Assembly (NCBI GenBank): GCA_009777535.1
Contig: WRLP01000008.1
Location: 1-64,000 of the forward strand
Length of the DNA: 64,000 bases
Reading direction: 5' to 3'
From: Treponema sp.
Lineage (GTDB): Bacteria; Spirochaetota; Spirochaetia; Treponematales; Breznakiellaceae
The notes under the pieces were generated by a model. The model was not told the origin of the DNA. It worked only from the letters and a program-made list of their open reading frames with translations, and made no database searches. The position numbers and the translations under genes were made by a program. Positions 5,951 through 14,451 of the stretch are shown one piece after another; positions within the stretch are counted from its first letter, which is position 1, and each line of letters starts with the position of its first letter.

Positions 5951-8368
5951 TCAGGCTTGCACTTCGGCTGGACTCTCCGCAAGTACATTCATGCAATACC
6001 CGTCATCTTGCCAGTCAACGGCTGCGCTGCCGCCCCTGCTAAGCCGGCCAAAGAGCACCTCATCAACAAAGAAACTTTTAATTTTATCTTCGATGATACG
6101 GCCGGCATTACGGGCGCCGAATTCACGGCTGTAGCCTTCATCGGCCAGTTTGTCCACGCAGGAATCGGTTACGGTGAGCGTTACATTTTTTTCAGCAAGC
6201 TGCCGCGAGAAAGTGTCGATCTCTTTACGGACGATGGAAACCATGATTTCCCTGGAAAGGTGGCTAAAGTGTACGACTGCATCAAGCCTGTTGCGGAACT
6301 CCGGGGTAAATATTTTTTCTACGGCGCTGTCTACCGCACTGTCGTCCATTATGCGCTCACCGAAGCCTATAAGCCCCTTGCCTATTTCCCTTGCTCCGGC
6401 ATTGCTGGTCATTATAAAAATAACATTGCGGAAATCAGCCTTGCGCCCCTGGTTGTCGGTAAGGGTGGCATAGTCCATTATTTGCAGCAAAATATTAAAA
6501 ATATCCGAATGGGCTTTTTCAATTTCGTCTAACAGCACCACTGCGTTTGGCTGCTTGCGCACAGCGTCCGTAAGCTGGCCGCCGTCCTCATACCCCACAT
6601 AGCCGGGCGATGAACCAATAAGACGCGACACGGTGTACTTTTCCTGATATTCGCTCATGTCAAAACGGAACATGGTAACGCCCAGAATTTCTGCAAGCTG
6701 CCGTGCAAGCTCTGTCTTTCCAACACCGGTGGGGCCGGCAAAGAGGAAGTTCGCAACCGGTTTGTTTTCCGTCCTGAAGCCGGCGCGGGAGCGTTTTACC
6801 GCCTTAACCACCGCAGTAATCGCCTCGTCCTGGCCGAAAACCCTCTCTTTAAGCCTTTTATCCAGATCGCGCAGTTTGTCTTTTTCGGTTTCACCGACGG
6901 AGCGCTCGGGTATGCGGGCGATTTTTGAAACCACGGTCTCTATCAGCGGCAGGCCAATTTCCACGATCTCGACATGGCCGTCCTGCACTGTCTGCGATTC
7001 TGCAGCGACCGGGGCGTTATACGCACCGGCATTTTCCGTCACCGCATCAACCACTTCTTCGACGGCGGGCGGGTTCTGCCTGTAATGTGCAATCCGGGCG
7101 AATGCGCCGGCTTCGTCAATAACGTCGATGGCCTTGTCCGGCAGTTTCCGTCCTGTAATAAACTGGGCAGACAGCCGGACGGCCCCCTCCACAGCTTCAT
7201 CACTGTAATGGACTTTGTGATAATCTTCGTACTTGGATTTTAAGCCTTTAAGAATGGCGATCGCATCATCTTCGGAAGGTTCGTTAATGTCGATTTTCTG
7301 GAAGCGGCGGGACAGCGCCCTGTCTTTTTCAAAGAACTTGCCGAATTCTTCATGGGTGGTAGAACCGATGCAGCGAAGCCTGCCGGATGCAAGAGCCGGT
7401 TTTAATAAATTCGATGCGTCCAAAGCGCCGCCGGAAACTGAACCGGCTCCTACCAGGGTATGTATCTCGTCGATAAAAAGTATGGACTTCTCTTTTTTCA
7501 GCATCTCCTCGATGACTCTTTTTACCCTTTCTTCAAAATCGCCCCGGTACTTTGTTCCCGCGACAAGCGAACCCATATCAAGAGAATAAACGCAAAAGTC
7601 CTTCAGCGGTGGGGGTACATCACCCGCTACAATCCTCTGGGCAAGCCCCTCTGTAATGGCGGTTTTTCCAACGCCGGAATCGCCGACATGAACTGGATTG
7701 TTTTTCATCCTCCGGCAAAGCACCTGTACAGTCCGTTCCAGCTCCTCGCTCCTGCCGATAAGAGGCTCCAGTTTGTTATCCCTTGCAAGGGCTGTTAGTT
7801 CTGTAGCGTAGCGATCCAGGGCGTTTTTTTTGCTTGACTTGGCCTTCTGCGTAAAATCGCCTGTGTCCTCGTCGGGGAAGCCGGCGAATTTTGCGTTGTC
7901 CTCAGCTTCTTCACGCCTTTTTCCCGTCCCCAAAAAACCGTCCGCTCCGTAACTGTGGGAAAGTACCTGCAGCAATTCAAGCCGCTTAACGCCGACCTTT
8001 CGCAGATAATAGGCGCTGTAGCATCTTTCTTCATCAAAAATTGATACAAGAATATCGGCCACATCTATCATGTTTTTTTGGGAAGTCTGACTCTGCAAAA
8101 CCGCCCGTTCAATGACGCTCTGAAAACCAACTGTCTGCGTGGGCTCCGCCTTGCCGGGAATAACCGGCAGCTTCTGCTCAAAGTAATTTTCCATTCCATG
8201 TTTAAGCTGATCCAGATTTGCTCCGCAGGAAAAAAGCGCTCCCTGAACTTCGTCAAAAGCAAGGGCTGCATACAGAATATGCTCCGGTGTCAGATACTCA
8301 TGGTTGCGAACCTTGGCTTCGTTATATGCAGCATTGATTATGGCCTGCACGTGGCCTGAAATTTTCAT
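5951..8368 (-). CDS. clpA: ATP-dependent Clp protease ATPase subunit ClpA
   Basis: 805 residues from ATG 8368, which follows GAGAGG. An N-terminal Clp_N repeat domain (about 1-145) precedes AAA domain 1 with Walker A GDSGVGKT and Walker B SILFIDEIHTLVG. AAA domain 2 has GPTGVGKT, VVLLDEIEKAHSD and the C-terminal D2-small domain. There is no ClpB-type long middle coiled coil, so ClpA is favoured. It unfolds substrates for ClpP. It sits between clpS and aat, giving adaptor, unfoldase and degron-making transferase in one transcription direction. Confidence 0.95.
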   Translation of the reverse strand: MKISGHVQAIINAAYNEAKVRNHEYLTPEHILYAALAFDEVQGALFSCGANLDQLKHGMENYFEQKLPVIPGKAEPTQTVGFQSVIERAVLQSQTSQKNMIDVADILVSIFDEERCYSAYYLRKVGVKRLELLQVLSHSYGADGFLGTGKRREEAEDNAKFAGFPDEDTGDFTQKAKSSKKNALDRYATELTALARDNKLEPLIGRSEELERTVQVLCRRMKNNPVHVGDSGVGKTAITEGLAQRIVAGDVPPPLKDFCVYSLDMGSLVAGTKYRGDFEERVKRVIEEMLKKEKSILFIDEIHTLVGAGSVSGGALDASNLLKPALASGRLRCIGSTTHEEFGKFFEKDRALSRRFQKIDINEPSEDDAIAILKGLKSKYEDYHKVHYSDEAVEGAVRLSAQFITGRKLPDKAIDVIDEAGAFARIAHYRQNPPAVEEVVDAVTENAGAYNAPVAAESQTVQDGHVEIVEIGLPLIETVVSKIARIPERSVGETEKDKLRDLDKRLKERVFGQDEAITAVVKAVKRSRAGFRTENKPVANFLFAGPTGVGKTELARQLAEILGVTMFRFDMSEYQEKYTVSRLIGSSPGYVGYEDGGQLTDAVRKQPNAVVLLDEIEKAHSDIFNILLQIMDYATLTDNQGRKADFRNVIFIMTSNAGAREIGKGLIGFGERIMDDSAVDSAVEKIFTPEFRNRLDAVVHFSHLSREIMVSIVRKEIDTFSRQLAEKNVTLTVTDSCVDKLADEGYSREFGARNAGRIIEDKIKSFFVDEVLFGRLSRGGSAAVDWQDDGYCMNVLAESPAEVQA

Positions 8369-8452
8369 TAATATCCTCTCTATACAATATACCACAAAAG
8401 CGGTTTTCTACCACTAATTAAATGCATCAGTTGCTGCTCCATTATCCGTTAA

Positions 8453-8758
8453 TTAAACCGGTTCCACAATACACCTAAGCGGGAATTGATGCTCCCTGGC
8501 CGCAAGATGTACCTGCTGCACCTTGGTAGCAGCAATATCCCATGTATATACGCCCACAACTCCCTTGCCCTTGCGGTGTACGTCCAGCATTATCCGGTTT
8601 GCATCATCAGGGGTTTTATGAAAAATAACCACCAGAATATCCACCACAAATTCCATGGTTGTATAGTGGTCGTTCAGCAGAATCACCCTGAATTCATCAG
8701 GTTCCTTGAGCCTTTCCTTAAATTTATCAACCGGCCTGTCTTTGATCCGGGGTTCCAT
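8453..8758 (-). CDS. clpS: ClpS adaptor protein
   Basis: 101 residues. The family core is clear: FRVILLNDHYTTMEFVVDIL, then MLDVHRKGKGVVGVYTWDIA and a C-terminal strand, with the DHYTTMEFV N-degron pocket region. ClpS delivers proteins with Leu, Phe, Trp or Tyr at the N-terminus to ClpA. The start ATG at 8758 lies 6 nt after TATAAA (minus strand, 8770-8765) and has no Shine-Dalgarno sequence, so the message may be leaderless, although the -35 box is poor. clpA follows after 84 nt. Confidence 0.93.
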   Translation of the reverse strand: MEPRIKDRPVDKFKERLKEPDEFRVILLNDHYTTMEFVVDILVVIFHKTPDDANRIMLDVHRKGKGVVGVYTWDIAATKVQQVHLAAREHQFPLRCIVEPV

Positions 8759-8764
8759 AATTAA

Positions 8765-8779
8765 TTTATATGATATAAT
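8765..8779. promoter_or_regulatory. Back-to-back -10 boxes of clpS and exonuclease III genes
   Basis: On the plus strand TATAAT (8774-8779) is 5 nt from the ATG at 8785. On the minus strand TATAAA (8770-8765) is 6 nt from the ATG at 8758. Neither start has a Shine-Dalgarno sequence. The -35 boxes are weak on both strands and would overlap the opposite gene's start region. Confidence 0.55.
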
Positions 8780-8784
8780 TTCCC

Positions 8785-9561
8785 ATGCGGATAGTATCCT
8801 GGAATGTAAATGGTATTCGCGCGGTAGAAAAGCGCGGTTTTGTAAATTGGCTTACGAATGAAAGGCCTGACATTTTGTGCCTTAACGAGACCAAGGCCGA
8901 ACCGGGGCAGTTGTCGCCTGAGCTTCTGAATCCGCCGGCCAAGGGGAAGCCATATTTATCATTTTGGGCAAGCTCCAAAAAGAAAGGCTATTCGGGAGTG
9001 GCTGTTTACACAAGAGAAAAACCTCTTGATGTGCATTATCTTGGAAAAGCTGAATTTGATAATGAAGGCAGGGCGCTGATAGCCGAGTATCCTGAATTTA
9101 CATTGATAGCCGCCTACTTCCCCAATTCCCAGGATGAGCGCAAACGCCTGGACTACAAGCTGGCCTTTTGCGATGCCATAATGAATTTATGCAATAAAAT
9201 CGTAAAAAAGGGAGGGCACTTTCTGCTCTGCGGGGACTACAATATTGCCCACACCGCGATAGACCTGGCCAGGCCCAAGGCGAACGAAAACCATGCCGGT
9301 TATCTGCCCGAAGAGAGGGCATGGATGGACAAGTTTACAAGCTGCGGGCATGTTGATACCTTTCGTCATTTTCACCCGGGCGAGGGCGGCCACTATACAT
9401 GGTGGTCATACTGGGGGTCGGCCAGGGAGCGGAATGTGGGGTGGAGACTGGATTATCACTGTGTAGACAAAAACTTTATGTCGAGTGTAAAATCATCAAT
9501 AATAAGATCCGATGTACAGGGATCAGATCATTGCCCCGTGGAGATTGAATTAAAACTATGA
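8785..9561 (+). CDS. xth: Exodeoxyribonuclease III (AP endonuclease)
   Basis: 258 residues. It begins MRIVSWNVNGIRAVEKRGFV and has ILCLNETKAEPGQL (catalytic Glu), LLCGDYNIAHTAIDLA (Asp/Asn), WRLDYHCV and GSDHCPVEIEL (final Asp-His), the complete ExoIII/APE1 set. It repairs abasic sites. ATG 8785 is 5 nt after a TATAAT box with no Shine-Dalgarno sequence, so a leaderless start is likely. The stop overlaps the rhomboid gene start by 4 nt, suggesting coexpression. Confidence 0.93.
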   Translation: MRIVSWNVNGIRAVEKRGFVNWLTNERPDILCLNETKAEPGQLSPELLNPPAKGKPYLSFWASSKKKGYSGVAVYTREKPLDVHYLGKAEFDNEGRALIAEYPEFTLIAAYFPNSQDERKRLDYKLAFCDAIMNLCNKIVKKGGHFLLCGDYNIAHTAIDLARPKANENHAGYLPEERAWMDKFTSCGHVDTFRHFHPGEGGHYTWWSYWGSARERNVGWRLDYHCVDKNFMSSVKSSIIRSDVQGSDHCPVEIELKL

Positions 9562-10118
9562 GGATTAAGTATAACGCGCCGACGGTTCTTACATTCGCCC
9601 TGATAAGCGCATTGGTAATGGCACTGACGCAGACCTTTCTGCCCGGCCTGGCCGACAACTGGTTCATGGTTCCCGGCAAGGCAACTTTCAATGCCGGCAA
9701 CTTCCGTCACTGGATTACCATTTTTACCCACATCGCCGGCCATGCCAACTGGTCTCATTTAATCAACAACTTTACGCTGATTCTGCTGATTGGCCCGATG
9801 CTAGAAGAAAGTTACGGCACTTTTTCACTGTTTATAATGATCGTCATTACCGCGCTGGTAACGGGAATTCTGAATGTTTTTATTTTCCGCAGTTCTCTGA
9901 TGGGCGCATCGGGAGTAGTCTTTATGATGATCCTTCTGGCGTCGTTTACTAATTTTTCCAAGGGCGAAGTTCCCCTTACATTTATTCTGGTTTTGGTTCT
10001 TTATATCGGTGTCCAGCTTTATACTTCGTTTAACACTGATAATATTTCGCATTTCGCTCATATTGTGGGGGGGTTCTGCGGCAGCTTCTTCGGTTTTATC
10101 CGCCCGCCAAGAAGGTAA
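9558..10118 (+). CDS. Rhomboid-family intramembrane serine protease
   Basis: 186 residues with about six hydrophobic segments. HANWSHLINNF (about 62-72) matches the HxxxN region of rhomboids, LMGASGVVFMM holds the likely nucleophile Ser118, and NISHFAHIVGG holds the likely catalytic His168. The spacing fits the Ser-His dyad of the family, which cleaves transmembrane substrates. The start overlaps the upstream exonuclease stop (ATGA). The substrate is unknown. Confidence 0.85.
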   Translation: MRIKYNAPTVLTFALISALVMALTQTFLPGLADNWFMVPGKATFNAGNFRHWITIFTHIAGHANWSHLINNFTLILLIGPMLEESYGTFSLFIMIVITALVTGILNVFIFRSSLMGASGVVFMMILLASFTNFSKGEVPLTFILVLVLYIGVQLYTSFNTDNISHFAHIVGGFCGSFFGFIRPPRR

Positions 10119-10124
10119 TTTTTA

Positions 10125-10736
10125 ATGAAAAAAGAATTTCTCCAGTTTGATATTGTGCGTGATAATGCCATTAAACTTGCGCATAAGATTTACAATGACG
10201 GATTTATTCCCGATGTTATCTATGTATTTCTACGCGGCGGGGCATATCTGGGAAATATAATCAGCGAGTATTTTAAGATTGTACGCAGAGGAACCCACCC
10301 TGTTTATTACGCCGCCGTTGTTGCCCGCTCTTATACCGATGTTGCGCAATCCGATAAAATAAAAATAGACGGCTGGACATATTCGCCTGAACATCTGCGG
10401 GTTGGGGACAAGGTGCTGCTGGTAGACGACATTTTCGATACAGGCAAAACCATTAACCATCTGGCTCAGGTAATATTGGACATAGGAATTCCGCGCAAAG
10501 ACTTAAAAATTGCAGTTCACGATTATAAATATTTTATTGATAAAAAAGAGCAGCTTCCCATTCACCCCGATTACTGGTGCCGCAAACACGATGTTTCGGT
10601 TAACGATGAAAGTTACTGGATCCACTATATGAGCCATGAACTTGTCGGCCTTTCGCAGGCGGAGCTGGAAAAAAATTACTATGAACACGACCCGCAGTTA
10701 CGCGAAGCGCTGAAAGTAATTACGGGAAACGCCTAG
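10125..10736 (+). CDS. Phosphoribosyltransferase-domain protein
   Basis: 203 residues. The PRPP-binding loop VLLVDDIFDTGKTI is clear, and DVIYVFLRGGAYLGNIIS resembles the first substrate loop of hypoxanthine/xanthine-type phosphoribosyltransferases. A long C-terminal part (YWCRKHDVSVNDESYWIHYM) differs from canonical Hpt. It likely salvages a purine base, but the base is not predictable from the sequence. It starts 6 nt after the rhomboid gene and its stop overlaps the rnhB start, so it belongs to the same transcription unit. Confidence 0.8.
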   Translation: MKKEFLQFDIVRDNAIKLAHKIYNDGFIPDVIYVFLRGGAYLGNIISEYFKIVRRGTHPVYYAAVVARSYTDVAQSDKIKIDGWTYSPEHLRVGDKVLLVDDIFDTGKTINHLAQVILDIGIPRKDLKIAVHDYKYFIDKKEQLPIHPDYWCRKHDVSVNDESYWIHYMSHELVGLSQAELEKNYYEHDPQLREALKVITGNA

Positions 10737-11299
10737 TGTTATGCGGCATCGATGAGGCAGGAAGGGGTCCCCTGGCCGGGCCCGTCTGCGCCGCCGCAGT
10801 GATTCTTGGCGATAATTTTAAGCGTGACATTCTCGGCGATTCCAAAAAACTTTCCGGCGGCGCACGGGAGCGGGCAAGGCAGGTGATCTGCGGCGGTGCA
10901 CTCGCCTGGGCAGTGGGCTGGGCGGATCACATGGAAATCGACGCAATCAATATTTTGCAGGCAAGTTTGCTGGCAATGAAGCGCGCTTTTGAGCAAATGC
11001 TAAGGAATTATCCCGCCCTGCCCCTGGGCGAAATATCGGCCATTGTCGACGGCCTGTATGTACCTGATATTTCCGCTCCATGTACTGCAATGGTAAAGGC
11101 AGATTCAAAAATCCACGAAGTAATGGCGGCATCGATTCTTGCCAAAACATCACGGGACCGGCTTATGGACGAAATGGCGGAGCTTTATCCGCAATATGGT
11201 TATGAAAAGCACAAAGGCTACCCGACAAAGGCCCACCGCGAAATTATTCAAAAGCTGGGACCATCCCCCATTCAGCGGCTGAGTTTTAGGGTAAAGTAA
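10736..11299 (+). CDS. rnhB: Ribonuclease HII
   Basis: 187 residues from a GTG start whose first base is the last base of the upstream TAG stop. It has GIDEAGRGPLAGPVCAAAV (catalytic Asp and Glu), ILGDSKKLS, AIVDGLYVPD and MVKADSKIHEVMAASILAKT, the complete RNase HII set. It removes RNA from RNA-DNA hybrids and misincorporated ribonucleotides. It is the last gene of the exonuclease III, rhomboid, phosphoribosyltransferase and rnhB run. Confidence 0.93.
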   Translation: MLCGIDEAGRGPLAGPVCAAAVILGDNFKRDILGDSKKLSGGARERARQVICGGALAWAVGWADHMEIDAINILQASLLAMKRAFEQMLRNYPALPLGEISAIVDGLYVPDISAPCTAMVKADSKIHEVMAASILAKTSRDRLMDEMAELYPQYGYEKHKGYPTKAHREIIQKLGPSPIQRLSFRVK

Positions 11300-11325
11300 A
11301 GGGTGTGAGGGAAAAGGGAGCCAGT

Positions 11326-11670
11326 TTAATAATCGCCTGTGTTTAATGTTTTTTCAAATTGATCATCAATTAAGCCTTTAACTTTTTCCCTTAGTGATAT
11401 CAGGCTTTTAAGGGAAGATTTTCCGGACTTTTTATCGTTATCGTATTTTTCCGGCAGTAAAAGCTGAAATTCGCAAATATTCAGGGCCCTTGCCAGTTTT
11501 GACAGGGTATTGTCGCTGACCCACCTTCTGCATCCTTCAATATCTTTTATTGTTTGAACCGATAATCTGGTTTTTTCCGCAAGTTTTTCCTGTGAATATT
11601 TTAGGGTGTTTCTGTAGTTTTTTACATTCTTTGCAAAAGTCATTCGGATCGATTTTGTGTTAGATTTCAT
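11326..11670 (-). CDS. XRE-family transcriptional regulator
   Basis: 114 residues from ATG 11670. The helix-turn-helix domain reads FAKNVKNYRNTLKYSQEKLA, EKTRLSVQTIKDIEGCRRWV and LSKLARALNICEFQLLLP, close to the Cro/C1 type. An upstream ATG at 11691 lies inside the promoter, so 11670 (6 nt after TATTAT, no Shine-Dalgarno) is preferred. The gene diverges from the lipoprotein at 11774 and their -35 boxes overlap, so it may regulate itself and that gene. Confidence 0.78.
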   Translation of the reverse strand: MKSNTKSIRMTFAKNVKNYRNTLKYSQEKLAEKTRLSVQTIKDIEGCRRWVSDNTLSKLARALNICEFQLLLPEKYDNDKKSGKSSLKSLISLREKVKGLIDDQFEKTLNTGDY

Positions 11671-11676
11671 ATCAAA

Positions 11677-11726
11677 ATAATAAATCATCATTCGCGATTG
11701 ACAATTTGCTATTACCTATCTATAAT
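11677..11726. promoter_or_regulatory. Divergent promoters with overlapping -35 boxes
   Basis: Plus strand: TTGACA (11698-11703), 17 bp, TATAAT (11721-11726), a full consensus promoter for the lipoprotein. Minus strand: TTGTCA (11704-11699), 16 bp, TATTAT (11682-11677) for the XRE gene. The two -35 boxes share 5 bp, so the polymerases must compete. Confidence 0.75.
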
Positions 11727-11773
11727 GGTTTGCTAAGGGCTTTTTAGTAACTTTTTCTAAAACGGAGGCAAAA

Positions 11774-13594
11774 ATGATGAATAAATGTTTTAGATTATTC
11801 GGAATTATACTGGTATTCGCATTGGTATTTACGGGGTGTCCGGCGGATACATCTACAGCAACGGAATACACCGTAATTTTCGACGCAAACGGCGGCACGG
11901 TTTCACCGTCCAGTATAAAAGTAGACAGCAGCAAGACAATTGCGCAGCTGCCTGTTCCAGAGAAAACGAGTGGTAGTACCAACTTTTGGGGCTGGTATAC
12001 CAAAAACGGAGATATCAACAGCGACTGGGGCAGCCCCTTTACAACAGCAACTCCCGTAACCGCCGATATAACCGTATATGCGCGATGGGAATATTCCCCG
12101 GTGCCGGACATGCACACAATAACATTTAACGCTGCCGGCGGAACGGTGAGTCCCGCCAGCAAACAGGTTTTATCAGAAGAACCGGCAGGAGAATTGCCTG
12201 TACCTTCAAGACAAAACTATACTTTTAGCGGCTGGTATACGGCCCAGGGCGGCGGCGGAACCTTATTTACATCGAATACAATCGTTACCGGAGATATAAC
12301 CGTATATGCAAAATGGACAGAAGGCGCTCCCGGCGGCAATGAGGAAACCAATATAGGCTCATCGGTACATTTGGGAGATACCATATCCATAAAAAACATG
12401 CAGGTCTATTCGTATGTCTATTCATATGAATCTGGGGATTGGCAATGGAACTTAACTGCAATGAATAATGCCGAGCCGGTTGAACTTAATCTTCCAGAAT
12501 ATGGTGAATATGCACCTTTATTCAATTTTGATAGTGCTATGCCGCTTCCCCTAATGATTACCTGGGGAAAAATCAATATAGAAATACCGGTTCCTGCCGC
12601 TGATTCGCTTGGACCGATTGATTCGGATAGCTACCTTACATCCAGCAATTCTAGCGCCAGAGGTTTTGTCTTACATTCTTTTATTCATTATGAATATTAT
12701 GATTATGAAGATAATTATGGCTGGGGAAATAGGTTTTATCTGTATTTCAGAAATAAAAATGACTTTAATTATTATGCCGCCTTTATCTATGTTGACAGGG
12801 ACACGGTAATCACCGGCATTGGCGCGTCCAAGTATTGGGAATGTTCACTCAAACAGGGCTGGAATTCTGTTATTGTAAACGGGCAGGATGGAACTGTAAA
12901 GACAGGGATTCCTGATGAAAACTATGTGTGGGTATTAGGAAATGAGGGCGACAGTGATATCTACCCTTTTAAAGTTGCAGGTCGTCCATATATTGATGGG
13001 AGAGGTGCAAAAACTCTGGAGGGAACCATTTCCACAACAGTAGATGGAGTCCCTCCAGCAGGTGGCTATGATATAGTTATTCTGGAAAATGATTGGGGCA
13101 ATACTATTATGGAAATTATTTCTGCAACAGGCAGCACATGGTCGATAACAATTCCCACTGCATATCAATTTGGATATGATAGATATTTCTATTTTTATGT
13201 AATTATCTATCCCGATGCTGACAGAAAGAACTATTTTACAAGGTATCCGGACATAAGCAGTTATCTACATCAATACGATGAGACTACACAAACTCTTTCC
13301 GATATTGTGTTGAGTGTTCGGCCAATTAACACCAGACAAATGACGGTTAATGTCTCCAATTTGGGAACAGTTGAAGCAAAAATTATTCCCTATCACTTCT
13401 ATCTGTATGAGGGGTCTGAAAATGGAATGTTTATTTCCGGCAATGGGACGATAACAATGAAAACAGAGCAGTATAGTGATGACTTCTGCTGGTTCAGAGT
13501 AGTAACGGACACAAATACCTATGTTACCAAGGGCCGCATCGATACTTCTTCCACAGTAAATTTGGACATCTCGCAAATGTTCCTGCTGGAGTGA
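11774..13594 (+). CDS. Lipoprotein with two InlB B-type (Listeria-Bacteroides) repeats
   Basis: 606 residues; the ATG follows GGAGG. A signal peptide ends in LVFTGC with the lipidated Cys at residue 22. Two repeats follow, about residues 33-108 and 113-182. Each runs from a strand such as YTVIFDANGGTVSP or HTITFNAAGGTVSP through a GWYT motif to ITVYARW or ITVYAKW. These beta-grasp repeats are common in surface adhesins. The remaining 420 residues are aromatic-rich and not recognised. A surface role is inferred. It is transcribed from a consensus promoter divergent from an XRE gene. Confidence 0.8.
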   Translation: MMNKCFRLFGIILVFALVFTGCPADTSTATEYTVIFDANGGTVSPSSIKVDSSKTIAQLPVPEKTSGSTNFWGWYTKNGDINSDWGSPFTTATPVTADITVYARWEYSPVPDMHTITFNAAGGTVSPASKQVLSEEPAGELPVPSRQNYTFSGWYTAQGGGGTLFTSNTIVTGDITVYAKWTEGAPGGNEETNIGSSVHLGDTISIKNMQVYSYVYSYESGDWQWNLTAMNNAEPVELNLPEYGEYAPLFNFDSAMPLPLMITWGKINIEIPVPAADSLGPIDSDSYLTSSNSSARGFVLHSFIHYEYYDYEDNYGWGNRFYLYFRNKNDFNYYAAFIYVDRDTVITGIGASKYWECSLKQGWNSVIVNGQDGTVKTGIPDENYVWVLGNEGDSDIYPFKVAGRPYIDGRGAKTLEGTISTTVDGVPPAGGYDIVILENDWGNTIMEIISATGSTWSITIPTAYQFGYDRYFYFYVIIYPDADRKNYFTRYPDISSYLHQYDETTQTLSDIVLSVRPINTRQMTVNVSNLGTVEAKIIPYHFYLYEGSENGMFISGNGTITMKTEQYSDDFCWFRVVTDTNTYVTKGRIDTSSTVNLDISQMFLLE

Positions 13595-13652
13595 GGGGAG
13601 GGTTCAGTATCAGGCACCGTATGCGTTAACTTGGATGCCAGCAAACACTGAT

Positions 13653-13733
13653 TAACACGGATTTTACAGATTTTCACGGATTATCTTAATTTTTATCCAT
13701 GTTAATCTGTTTAATTCGTGAAAATCCGTGTTA
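13653..13733. repeat. Inverted repeat of the AACACGGATTTT type
   Basis: TAACACGGATTTTACAGATT-type sequence (13653-13683) is followed by a partly inverted copy ending CGTGAAAATCCGTGTTA (13717-13733). It lies directly upstream of the small gene at 13755 and could hold its promoter. Similar wording is known as a dispersed repeat in several bacterial genomes. Copy number in this genome cannot be judged here. Confidence 0.55.
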
Positions 13734-13754
13734 TTCTTAATTAAGAAGGTCAGA

Positions 13755-13994
13755 ATGACAGATGCAGAATGTGAATATTGGGATGAATATTTCACAAACC
13801 AGGACTACAAACCCACAGGACCAAACCTTTTGGATTTTGGAATAAAACCAGGATTCGCCAACAGGACATTGATTTTAGGTGAACTTGACAAGGAAGTAAC
13901 CGCATATTTACGTACACAAGCAGAGAAGTTTCAAAAAAGCCACACGCAGGTATTAAGCGAACTAGTCCATGAAAAATTGGCTCTTGGTGCTTGA
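13755..13994 (+). CDS. Small antitoxin-like protein
   Basis: 79 residues from the ATG after AGAAGG (13744-13749); an earlier in-frame ATG at 13728 has no ribosome-binding site and lies in the repeat. The C-terminus YLRTQAEKFQKSHTQVLSEL resembles the end of the 76-residue protein at 2857, and both genes border palindromic repeats. There is no toxin beside it. It is likely an orphan ribbon-helix-helix-like antitoxin, by weak similarity only. Confidence 0.5.
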   Translation: MTDAECEYWDEYFTNQDYKPTGPNLLDFGIKPGFANRTLILGELDKEVTAYLRTQAEKFQKSHTQVLSELVHEKLALGA

Positions 13995-14029
13995 TACAGA
14001 ATTTACCGATTTAGTTATTCTTTTGTGTT

Positions 14030-14230
14030 AATTCAGAAATATATGCCCCCTACGCCGGCGTTTCACTGCTGTGGTGATTGCAGAAATATATGCCCAATAA
14101 AATACAATGTAAGCGGTACGCAAAGCCCCACCGGAGGCAGGCCTCCCTTCGGTCGGCGATCGTAAGGAAATTATTAAATCGCCGCTAGCGCGGCGTGCGA
14201 TTACGGCGTGGCTTCCCCCCCTCGTCAGCG
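14030..14230. repeat. Repeat block with dispersed 70-bp core
   Basis: TTCAGAAATATATGCCCC and GATTGCAGAAATATATGCCC flank a block containing GCGGTACGCAAAGCCCCACC and the GGTCGGCGATCGTAAGGAA core also seen three times at 4160-4755. The CGCCGC-TA..GC-GCGGCG hairpin is present in a slightly changed form. No coding frame is supported. Confidence 0.65.
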
Positions 14231-14249
14231 TTTCACTACTTTGGCTATT

Positions 14250-14430
14250 GCAGAAATATATGCCCAATAAAATACAATGTAAGCGGTACGCAAAGCCCCA
14301 CCGGAGGCATCGGTGTGGATTCACATAAGGCGACGCCAAAGCGTCCGTAGACAAAGGCCACAGCCGTCAGCCTCCGGTGGGGCTTGTGCGTACCGCTCTA
14401 TTTTATAGTTTTAGGCATATATTTCTGCCG
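14250..14430. repeat. Long palindromic element D
   Basis: The left arm 14250-14308 and right arm 14370-14430 are near-perfect inverted copies. Ends are GCAGAAATATATGCC and GGCATATATTTCTGC, with AAGCGGTACGCAAAGCCCC opposite GGGGCTTGTGCGTACCGCT. About 60 bp lie between the arms. It ends 22 bp from the stop of the sugar kinase gene, so it could form a large 3' hairpin in that mRNA. Confidence 0.75.
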
Positions 14431-14451
14431 CTGCCATAGCCGTGGAAGAGC

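Noticed and set aside
14028-14354. A 108-codon minus-strand frame
   Set aside because: It lies wholly in repeat block D and its product contains two copies of the translated repeat. No start signal.
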